A DNA stretch of 7,376 nt from UBA3775 sp964625275 (GTDB taxonomy: Bacteria > Bacillota > Clostridia > Lachnospirales > Lachnospiraceae). The position numbers and the translations under genes were made by a program. Positions 1-5,490 of the stretch are shown one piece after another (positions within the stretch are counted from its first letter, which is position 1; the number at the start of each line of letters is the position of its first letter). Below the pieces are notes generated by a model that saw nothing but the letters and a program-made list of their open reading frames with translations, made no database searches and had not been told where the DNA came from. The stretch is taken from the NCBI GenBank assembly GCA_964625275.1, contig CAZVBH010000102.1, forward strand, positions 1 through 7,376. The letters run 5' to 3'.

Positions 1-2
1 AA

Positions 3-1064
3 CTTATTATTTTTGCAACAGCCTTCTTTGGTGTTTTAATTTTTGGCACTGTCTACGGAGTAATGATAGGTGTGATTTTGTCCTTCGTGGAGGTAGTAAT
101 TAGAGCAGTTGACCCACCAAAGGCATACCTTGGCATGATTCCCGGCCATGAAATTTTTTATAATATTAACCGAAATCGTAATGCCAGACCAATAAAAAAT
201 ACCATTATGTACAGATTTAATGGAAATCTTTTCTTCGCAAATATTGCAACACTTCAATCTGACATAGAATCGGCAATTAAACCTGACACAAAACAGGTTA
301 TTATAGATGCCAGAGGAATTTCCACGATAGATTTTACAGCTGCTGAAAGACTGGTGCTTCTTCACAACAATCTTAAAGCTAAAGGAATCAGACTTTATAT
401 TACTGAGCATGGCATTACCCTAAATGATCAGCTGAGAAAGCTCGGTGCAACTACGCTTATTGAACAGGGCGCAGTCAGAAGAACAATTTCGCTGGCTCTT
501 CGAGATGCAGGATTGGAAAAGCCTTATCCACTTGAAGGAATTGAAAATAATATCGAAAATCCTTATGTGGAAGCCGGAGAAAGACTGGCTGAAATTGAAT
601 GGGCATTTGGTAAGGATACCGAAAAGAAGATGAGAGAATTCGCCAAAGAGATTGCTGAAAGCATGATGAATGAAGATACTGAATCTCTCGAAAAAGCAGA
701 AAGCACGATTGCCTGGGGCAAGGTAGGCCTGTTTGATGAGGATGAGCTCTTAGATTATATTGAAATGTATCTTGAAGACATACAAGAAGCAAAGTCAGTG
801 CCTGAAAACAGACTTCTTTTATTGGAAGAAAGAATTATTGCAAGACGTATCACGCTTCAGGAAAAGCTGGTGGCATTAAATCCGGCAGCACGAGAGATGC
901 TCATGGAACATCGACACAGACTTGCCCATCATTTGCATGAAATCAACCCAAAAGCCTTCAAGCATATCAGAGAGCATGAAATTAAAATTTATCATCAGCT
1001 GGAAAATGATAATCCGGAGCTTGCCGAGAAGCTTAAGGAACTTTACGAGGAAAGAGACGATTAA
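3..1064 (+). CDS. SulP-family anion permease with STAS domain, C-terminal part (5' end outside window)
   Basis: Carries the end of a SulP/SLC26-type inner-membrane anion transporter (sulfate, bicarbonate or a related anion; the substrate cannot be read from this part). The frame is open from the first bases, so the ATG at 63 is internal and the gene is truncated by the window edge. Seen in order: a hydrophobic helix (about nt 3-107, ending VVIRAVDPP), which fits the last membrane segment before the cytoplasmic domain; a STAS domain (about nt 195-510) with the core VIIDARGISTIDFTAAERL; then a charged, helix-rich tail of about 174 residues (nt 540-1061). The tail ends in three 22-residue units each opened by Asn-Pro and is rich in His, Glu and Lys. 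STAS domains regulate SulP transport and bind partners; the tail's role is unknown. The family call is firm from the helix-STAS junction; substrate and tail function are open. Confidence 0.88.
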   Translation, partial: LIIFATAFFGVLIFGTVYGVMIGVILSFVEVVIRAVDPPKAYLGMIPGHEIFYNINRNRNARPIKNTIMYRFNGNLFFANIATLQSDIESAIKPDTKQVIIDARGISTIDFTAAERLVLLHNNLKAKGIRLYITEHGITLNDQLRKLGATTLIEQGAVRRTISLALRDAGLEKPYPLEGIENNIENPYVEAGERLAEIEWAFGKDTEKKMREFAKEIAESMMNEDTESLEKAESTIAWGKVGLFDEDELLDYIEMYLEDIQEAKSVPENRLLLLEERIIARRITLQEKLVALNPAAREMLMEHRHRLAHHLHEINPKAFKHIREHEIKIYHQLENDNPELAEKLKELYEERDD

Positions 1065-1139
1065 GCTCCAAAGCTAAGAATAAGTGCCAAAAGTAATGAC
1101 TAAGCTCCAAAGCTAAGAATAAGTGCCAAAAGCAATGAT
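1062..1139. repeat. 39-bp tandem direct repeat, two copies, starting at the SulP stop codon
   Basis: Unit 1 (1062-1100) and unit 2 (1101-1139) match at 37 of 39 positions, differing only near their ends (T/C at 1093/1132 and C/T at 1100/1139). Each unit starts with TAAGCTCCAAAGCTAAG. A trace of a third start (AAAGCT, 1140-1145) follows. The first TAA is the SulP stop codon, and since 39 is a multiple of three the duplication also places a second in-frame TAA at 1101. No known repeat family is recognised. Confidence 0.9.
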
Positions 1140-1183
1140 AAAGCTTTTAGAAGGAACCTCAATCCTAAGAAAACCTATAAAAA

Positions 1184-1192
1184 TGCTATAAT
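1184..1192 (+). promoter_or_regulatory. Candidate upstream promoter (extended -10) for the symporter
   Basis: TGCTATAAT is a perfect extended -10 (TGN-TATAAT). The -35 region 17-18 bases upstream is poor, which extended -10 promoters tolerate. Transcription from here would start near 1199 and give a leader of about 140 bases containing all the inverted segments described for the attenuator. Confidence 0.45.
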
Positions 1193-1226
1193 ATGTAGAA
1201 AAAGCATGGAAAATATCGTATTTTAA

Positions 1227-1255
1227 TTGACAAATGCCTGATTTATTACTATAGT
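1227..1255 (+). promoter_or_regulatory. Candidate sigma-A promoter for the symporter
   Basis: A perfect TTGACA (1227-1232) and TATAGT (1250-1255) are separated by exactly 17 bases, predicting a start near 1262. The start lies just ahead of the terminator hairpin at 1269, so a transcript from this promoter meets the terminator within about 45 bases. No promoter can fit between that terminator and the symporter start codon. Confidence 0.65.
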
Positions 1256-1268
1256 ATTATTGTCAAGG

Positions 1269-1308
1269 GGGACAATCAAAGGGGAAACTCTGATTGTCCC
1301 TATTTTTT
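1269..1308 (+). terminator. Intrinsic terminator inside the symporter leader (possible attenuator)
   Basis: A 10-bp perfect stem (GGGACAATCA at 1269-1278 with TGATTGTCCC at 1291-1300) with a 12-base loop is followed by TATTTTTT. It sits only 31 bases before the symporter ATG and downstream of the best promoters. It could end SulP read-through, control symporter expression, or both. ATTGTC at 1259-1264 can pair with GACAAT at 1271-1276 and so compete with the terminator stem. Confidence 0.8.
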
Positions 1309-1339
1309 GTGAAAATGTGATAAGGAAAGGAAGCGACTC

Positions 1340-3052
1340 ATGGAAACACTAGGAAACATTATTTCGGCTATCGATGACTTTGTCTGGGGCCCGGTAATGC
1401 TGGTTCTGCTTGTAGGAACCGGTATATTTCTTACAATACGTTTGAAATTTTTGCCTTGGAGAAATCTCGGTTATGCTATCAAAAGCACATTAAGTAAAGA
1501 AGCAAGAACAACCAAACGTGGAGAAGGAGATATATCACCATTCTCAGCACTGACAACAGCACTTGCAGCAACTATTGGAACAGGAAACATCGTTGGTGTT
1601 GCTACGGCTATGGTATCCGGTGGACCTGGAGCCCTGGTTTGGATGTGGATTTCCGCATTATTCGGACTTACATCCAAGTTTAGTGAGTGTATGCTTGCCA
1701 TAAAATACAGAGAGGTTAATGAAAAAGGAGAAATGTCCGGAGGCCCAATGTACACAATGCGTAAGGGCTTTAAGAACAAAAAGCTTGGAGCAGTTCTCGG
1801 CTGGCTCTTTGCATTATTTGCAGTAATTGCATCCTTTGGTATCGGAAATATGACTCAGGCAAATTCAATATCTGACTCATTGAATTCAACCTTTTCAATT
1901 CCAAAGGTGGCAACAGGAATTATACTTACGATAGCAGCACTTCTCATTATCGTAGGTGGTATCAAGACAATTTCAAAGGTATCTTCAGTAGTAGTACCAC
2001 TTATGGCAGTATTCTATGTTGTTGCCGGACTTATTGTAATCTTAATCAACATTAAGAACGTACCTGCCGGTGTGGTAATGATTTTCAAAATGGCCTTTAG
2101 TGTAAAGGCAGTAGGTGGCGGACTTTGTGGTTCAATTACGGCAGCACTTATGAATTCAATGCGATATGGTGTTGCACGAGGCGTATTCTCAAATGAAGCA
2201 GGTATGGGTTCAGCAGCAATCACAGCTGCTGCTGCAACAACAGATAATCCTGTACGTCAGGGCTATATCAACATGACCGGAACCTTCTGGGATACAATCG
2301 TTGTATGTACAATCACAGGCTTATGTATTGCATCCTCAGGAGCACTTGGATGTACTCAGACAGCAACAACAGGAAGCTATACAGTAAGTGACAACAAAGT
2401 TGTAATTGAAGAAACCGATTCAGATAGCAAAACAACCACAACAGAATATACATATTCATTCTCAGATGACACTCTGACACTCAATGCTTCAGGCACTGAG
2501 CTTGCACTTACAGTACTTGATGAGGAACTTCTCAACAATGCTTCCTCAGAGCTCACCACAGAGGAGTTTAAGGCTACAGCCGGTACCTTTGCAGGAACCT
2601 GGACAGATGCATCAGGAGCTCATTACACATTTGGAGAAGATGGCTCTTATACAACCAGCTCAGTTATTAAAGGTGCATCACTTACTATCAAAGCCTTTGA
2701 TACAGCGATAGGTAAAGTGGGTGGATGGCTTGTAAGTATAGGAATCGTATTATTTGCATTCTCAACAATTCTCGGATGGGAATATCATGGTGAGAAGGCA
2801 TTTGAATACATCTTCAAAACTCACAAATACAACATGGTCTACAGAATTGTATTCTCATTAGTAGTTTACGTTGGCGCTACAACAGCACTTGATATTGTTT
2901 GGAACTTCTCAGACGTTGCAAATGCACTTATGGCAATTCCAAACCTCATTTGTATGCTTGCACTTAGTGGAGTAATTGCAAAAGAAGTAAAAGCATTCCA
3001 GCCAACTCTTGAAGCTGAAAAAGCAGCTCGTAAGGCAGCAAAAAAGGCTTAA
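1340..3052 (+). CDS. AGCS-family sodium:alanine/glycine symporter with an inserted domain
   Basis: Multi-pass inner-membrane protein expected to import alanine or glycine with Na+ (AGCS/AlsT family, LeuT-like fold). Seen: GEGDISPFSALTTALAATIG (61-80); the family signature GGPGALVWMWISALFG (94-109); GGPMYTM (134-140); FSNEAGMGSA (283-292); and after the insert ILFAFSTILGWEYHGEKAFEYIF, all typical of the family. The protein is 570 residues, while relatives are usually about 450-480. The excess is a Thr/Ser-rich, non-hydrophobic block at about residues 337-445, where relatives have a short loop. The frame is continuous across it. The ATG is preceded by AAGGAAAGG (1322-1330) at a 9-base spacing. 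The gene stands alone: a leader terminator lies upstream and a strong terminator follows. The tail is Lys/Ala-rich. The transporter call is firm; the exact amino acid is inferred from the family. Confidence 0.93.
   Translation: METLGNIISAIDDFVWGPVMLVLLVGTGIFLTIRLKFLPWRNLGYAIKSTLSKEARTTKRGEGDISPFSALTTALAATIGTGNIVGVATAMVSGGPGALVWMWISALFGLTSKFSECMLAIKYREVNEKGEMSGGPMYTMRKGFKNKKLGAVLGWLFALFAVIASFGIGNMTQANSISDSLNSTFSIPKVATGIILTIAALLIIVGGIKTISKVSSVVVPLMAVFYVVAGLIVILINIKNVPAGVVMIFKMAFSVKAVGGGLCGSITAALMNSMRYGVARGVFSNEAGMGSAAITAAAATTDNPVRQGYINMTGTFWDTIVVCTITGLCIASSGALGCTQTATTGSYTVSDNKVVIEETDSDSKTTTTEYTYSFSDDTLTLNASGTELALTVLDEELLNNASSELTTEEFKATAGTFAGTWTDASGAHYTFGEDGSYTTSSVIKGASLTIKAFDTAIGKVGGWLVSIGIVLFAFSTILGWEYHGEKAFEYIFKTHKYNMVYRIVFSLVVYVGATTALDIVWNFSDVANALMAIPNLICMLALSGVIAKEVKAFQPTLEAEKAARKAAKKA
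2348..2674 (+). other. Inserted beta-rich domain within the symporter (residues 337-445)
   Basis: This block separates the helix ending in TITGLCIASSGAL from the next conserved stretch, GASLTIKAFDTAIGKVGGW. It contains TTGSYTVSDNKVVIEE and EYTYSFSDDTLTL (369-381), then GTWTDASGAHYTFGEDGSYT (419-438). These motifs resemble halves of the lipocalin-like domains (DUF5640 type, from memory) found in clostridial lipoproteins. There the GTW...YTF..DG.Y half normally comes first and the GTYTV..N.V.I...Y.F.GDTLTL half second; here the order is reversed. A surface-exposed location is inferred from the composition; the domain name is tentative. Confidence 0.6.
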
Positions 3053-3161
3053 AGACAGCTTATAAAAGCACCTAAGAAGCTTTTTAAAGACAGTCCATCT
3101 AAAAAAGACCGTTAGCCATGCAGCAAGGTAAGCCTAATTGGTAAACTAAGAAAAATATAAT

Positions 3162-3226
3162 GTGCCCGGAACAACCTGATATGCAAAAACATATTTTGCT
3201 GATTTCTGTTGTCCGGGCACTTTTTT
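3162..3226 (+). terminator. Intrinsic terminator of the symporter gene
   Basis: GTGCCCGGAACAAC (3162-3175) pairs with GTTGTCCGGGCAC (3208-3220) with one bulged A, and TTTTTT follows (3221-3226). The large loop holds a second small hairpin, GCAAAA/TTTTGC (3183-3188 with 3194-3199). This is a strong terminator 110 bases after the symporter stop. Confidence 0.92.
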
Positions 3227-3248
3227 GGATTAAGGAAGATAATTACTC

Positions 3249-3277
3249 TTTAAATTTCACCAAGAATGTTATATACT
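3249..3277 (+). promoter_or_regulatory. Candidate promoter of the tRNA-Arg gene
   Basis: TATACT (3272-3277) is a good -10. A weak TTTAAA (3249-3254) lies 17 bases upstream. The predicted start near 3284 is a few bases before the mature tRNA 5' end at 3290. The upstream unit is closed by a terminator, so the tRNA needs its own promoter. Confidence 0.45.
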
Positions 3278-3289
3278 AAAAAATGATAT

Positions 3290-3362
3290 GCATCCGTGGC
3301 TCAGTGGATAGGGCAGTGGCTTCCGAAGCCAAAGGTCGGGGGTTCGAATCCCCCCGGGTGCG
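3290..3362 (+). tRNA. tRNA-Arg (anticodon CCG)
   Basis: A full cloverleaf can be drawn by hand. The acceptor is GCATCCG (3290-3296) with CGGGTGC (3355-3361) and discriminator G3362. The D stem is GCTC/GGGC. The anticodon loop is TTCCGAA with CCG at 3323-3325, reading the arginine codon CGG. The T arm is GGGGG-TTCGAAT-CCCCC (3338-3354). The top pair of the anticodon stem (G3316 with A3332) is a mismatch. No CCA is encoded after the discriminator, so it must be added after transcription. Confidence 0.95.
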
Positions 3363-3371
3363 TTTGCTATT

Positions 3372-3439
3372 AAAGAAATTGGTTTAAACTTAATTTGTAA
3401 GCTGCTCATAAAATGGTTACAAATTGAGCCTATTTCTTT
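3372..3439 (+). other. Inverted repeat between tRNA-Arg and the lipoprotein gene; weak terminator or leader structure
   Basis: A perfect 9-bp stem AATTTGTAA (3392-3400) with TTACAAATT (3417-3425) and a 16-base loop is enclosed by AAAGAAAT (3372-3379) and ATTTCTTT (3432-3439). The T-rich stretch after it could make it a weak terminator for the tRNA transcript. It could also be a leader fold just ahead of the lipoprotein ribosome site at 3449. Confidence 0.45.
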
Positions 3440-3467
3440 ATTCTGTCGAAAGGAGAGATTTAATCTG

Positions 3468-4136
3468 ATGAAGCTCAAGTCTAAAAAATTACCATTCCTG
3501 GTTTGTACGCTGTGTACATGTGCTGCCTTTGCAGGCTGTAGCTTTGGCGAACAAAAAATTTCAGATATAGTCGGAACCGGTTCTGATGCAGTTTATTATA
3601 TAACACCTACCACAGGTGCTGCTGATAAGTCAATCGTAACAGACCTCTCAGAGTGCAAGGATGAAAGCATACTGATTCTGGTATCCTCCTACTATCTGGC
3701 AATGGAGAATGGAGCCTCCGCAGATCTCACAGCACTGGTTACAGATCCTTCTGCTATTAGTGATGAAACCTTTGACAAATTTCAGGACGTAAAGACTGCA
3801 ACCGTAAAGAAGCTTTACTATATGGATGGTGTAGCTCCGGTAGATGAGATCTTATTTGTATACTATGAGCTTGAGCTGGATGGCATAACAACAACAGTTC
3901 CATCTCTGGATGAATTATATATTTCAAAGTCTGAAGATGGCTCTTGGCAGATAGTTAATGGCGCTATTTCAACTACAGTATATTCTCAAATTAAAGAATT
4001 AACGAATTGTGAGGGTGTAGATAATCTGGCAAATTCCATTAATCTTAAATTTAATGAAGCACTTGAAGAAGATGCTTCATTAAGTGAATATTTTGCCTCT
4101 GAAGCCTATAATCATCAAACAGGTGACGACCTTTAA
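3468..4136 (+). CDS. Putative lipoprotein of unknown function
   Basis: A 222-residue protein. The N-terminus is a lipoprotein signal: basic MKLKSKK, a hydrophobic core (LPFLVCTLCTCAAF), then the lipobox FAGC with lipidated Cys24. The mature protein (about 199 residues) should be anchored on the outer face of the cell membrane. It is acidic and mixed alpha/beta, with a segment KKLYYMDGVAPVDEILFVYYELELDGI followed by LDELYISKSEDGSWQIVNG. A strand pattern ending in 'DGSWQIVNG' is reminiscent of NTF2-like or DUF4878-type lipoproteins, but I do not recognise a named family. AAAGGAGAG (3449-3456) is about 11 bases before the ATG. No clear promoter of its own was found; read-through from tRNA-Arg is possible. 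It converges with the next gene. Confidence 0.8.
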   Translation: MKLKSKKLPFLVCTLCTCAAFAGCSFGEQKISDIVGTGSDAVYYITPTTGAADKSIVTDLSECKDESILILVSSYYLAMENGASADLTALVTDPSAISDETFDKFQDVKTATVKKLYYMDGVAPVDEILFVYYELELDGITTTVPSLDELYISKSEDGSWQIVNGAISTTVYSQIKELTNCEGVDNLANSINLKFNEALEEDASLSEYFASEAYNHQTGDDL

Positions 4137-4143
4137 AAAATCA

Positions 4144-4280
4144 AAGCGGATATTCGCAATCCGCTTCGCTACTTGCTCATAACCTTAAAGCCACTTCGTG
4201 GCCCATCAGTAGGAGTTTGAACTCCTACTGATGCTGAAAAGTCCCCCGCTTAAGAAGCGGGGACTTTTCAGATAAGGTTA
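4144..4280. other. Multi-hairpin element in the convergent intergenic region
   Basis: Nearly the whole gap between the two convergent genes can fold. The elements are: AAGCGGAT/ATCCGCTT (4144-4151 with 4159-4166); GCCAC-TTC-GTGGC (4190-4202); a perfect 13-bp stem CATCAGTAGGAGT/ACTCCTACTGATG with a TTGA loop (4204-4233); and a 17-bp stem with one bulge (4234-4271). The last three are enclosed by TAACCTTA (4180-4187) paired with TAAGGTTA (4273-4280). No reading frame is apparent. It may be an IS200/IS605-type end, a MITE-like palindromic repeat or a structured RNA; the sequence alone does not decide. Confidence 0.75.
4234..4271. terminator. Bidirectional terminator-like hairpin between convergent genes
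   Basis: CTGAAAAGTCCCCCGCTT (4234-4251) pairs with AAGCGGGGACTTTTCAG (4255-4271), with one extra C bulged. The GC-rich core is flanked by A-tract and T-tract arms, so either strand gives a GC stem followed by TTTT. It fits as a shared terminator for the lipoprotein gene and the opposing gene, and is also the last hairpin of the larger element. Confidence 0.65.
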
Positions 4281-4282
4281 AA

Positions 4283-5236
4283 TTATTCAGAAATTTCATC
4301 AATTCGTTCTTCAGCTTCTTTAATTGAACTTAATGTATCCTCATCAGCTGTCTGAAGCCTTGCAATTAGCTCATTAAAGGCTTCGATAAGCTTACTATAT
4401 ACAATGGTATGGTCACCTAAATAATCTGTTTCAGGTACATAAGAAGAGCCATTTACCTCACGAATCATTTCATTAAGTGAATTTTCCTGATTGTGACCCA
4501 TAGGCCTGACTATCATGAATTCATGTATGGAAGAAGGAAGAAGATAAAAATCCAACATTCCCTTTTCTTTAAACATATCATAGACCTCGGGACACAAAAT
4601 TGCACCTGCTCCATAATATTTCTCAGAATTTGTAAGCATCCAAAAGGAATCTTCAAAAAAACTGTCATTAAATAATTCAGGGTCCTTTGTAAGGTCACTG
4701 AGTCTTAACAGCTGTGGAGGCATTACCTTTGCTGTATTTGTATATGCATATTCAAACAAATCTGTAATAGAAATTTCAAATGTTTCAAACAGCCTGTTAG
4801 TAATTGTAATAAATCCGGACAGACTAGGTATTGGTGACTCAAGCTTAAAAATAATTGACCAGTCCAAAAATTCAATATGTGGAATTTTCTCTAAAAGATC
4901 TGTATTGGAGGCTGTATTTATCAAAGCCATAAATACTTTATCACAAATTTTATCCCAGGAAAAATCCAGACTGGATTTTTCAATATTAGGGCGATTACAA
5001 TATAAATCATAAATTTTTTTCGCAATTTCAGTAATACTGTTTTCGTATTTATATTCGTTATAAAAGTAATCCATAGGAATGCAGGGTGCAACAGCATTGT
5101 CCTCAGTAGTTATTGTAAGATTATGCACCTTAACTCCATTGTTCTTTAGTGAGTCATTAAAAACAAGAGTACCATCAAAATCCGGTAAACTCTCTATTTC
5201 GATTCTTAGCTCATCAATAAATTGTTCGTATGACAT
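4283..5236 (-). CDS. DUF5688-family protein of unknown function
   Basis: A 317-residue soluble protein with no signal peptide or membrane helix. From memory it matches DUF5688, a family found in gut Lachnospiraceae, often in several copies per genome. Supporting stretches are KNNGVKVHNLTI near the N-terminus, PHIEFLDWSIIFKL in the middle, and later MLTNSEKYYGAGAILCPEVYDMF, DFYLLPSSIHEFMIVRP, LNEMIREVN and LGDHTIVYS. No catalytic motif is visible; the function is unknown. The C-terminus is an acidic helix. GGGAGG (5247-5242 on the minus strand) lies 5 bases before the ATG and fixes the start. Codon use is more AT-rich than in the symporter. No convincing promoter is seen upstream. It converges with the lipoprotein gene and follows the GGDEF-EAL gene's terminator, so it is probably its own unit. 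Confidence 0.85.
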   Translation of the reverse strand: MSYEQFIDELRIEIESLPDFDGTLVFNDSLKNNGVKVHNLTITTEDNAVAPCIPMDYFYNEYKYENSITEIAKKIYDLYCNRPNIEKSSLDFSWDKICDKVFMALINTASNTDLLEKIPHIEFLDWSIIFKLESPIPSLSGFITITNRLFETFEISITDLFEYAYTNTAKVMPPQLLRLSDLTKDPELFNDSFFEDSFWMLTNSEKYYGAGAILCPEVYDMFKEKGMLDFYLLPSSIHEFMIVRPMGHNQENSLNEMIREVNGSSYVPETDYLGDHTIVYSKLIEAFNELIARLQTADEDTLSSIKEAEERIDEISE

Positions 5237-5412
5237 ACAAGCCTCCCAAAATAATTATAAATATTCTCGTTAAAACTCTGCGATAATTGATATATCAGTA
5301 TCATTAATAAAGCATATTAATGTTATACAGAGATAATCTTTGCTACCTGTTTAGGCACAAAAGTATGATACAACAAAATCAATTATTAAATCCATTGCCA
5401 GGAGATAGAAAA

Positions 5413-5451
5413 AACCGGAAATTATTAGTGAAATACTAATAATTTCCGGTT
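5413..5451 (-). terminator. Intrinsic terminator of the GGDEF-EAL gene
   Basis: A perfect 17-bp stem, AACCGGAAATTATTAGT (5413-5429) with its complement at 5435-5451 and a 5-base loop. On the minus strand it is followed by a T-run (the A-run at 5409-5414 on the plus strand). It lies 39 bases past the stop codon of the minus-strand gene and separates it from the DUF5688 gene. Confidence 0.9.
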
Positions 5452-5490
5452 CGTGATTAAAGTCAATGTTTGTGCAATTTTAACAAAAAA

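Noticed and set aside
36..410. Minus-strand open frame opposite the SulP gene
   Set aside because: It is a shadow of the STAS coding region: low-complexity Cys/Asn-rich translation, no ribosome site and no recognisable domain.
1062..1139. CRISPR-like repeat array
   Set aside because: The two units are directly adjacent with no spacers and no further copies; it is a simple tandem duplication.
2348..2674. Frameshift or a separate gene fused by error in the symporter
   Set aside because: The frame is continuous, the composition matches the flanks, and the family motifs resume directly after the block; an in-frame insertion is simpler.
3156..3161. TATAAT as a -10 box
   Set aside because: There is no acceptable -35 at 16-18 bases, and the start would fall inside the terminator hairpin of the symporter.
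3290..3362. tRNA-Arg as an integration site with a mobile element next to it
   Set aside because: No repeat of the tRNA 3' end and no integrase gene are seen in the window.
5254..5259. Minus-strand TATAAT as the promoter of the DUF5688 gene
   Set aside because: The start would fall in the ribosome site, leaving no usable leader; no matching -35 was found.
5288..5297. Palindrome TGATATATCA as an operator for the DUF5688 gene
   Set aside because: Short AT-only palindromes are expected by chance in such AT-rich sequence, and no promoter is defined beside it.
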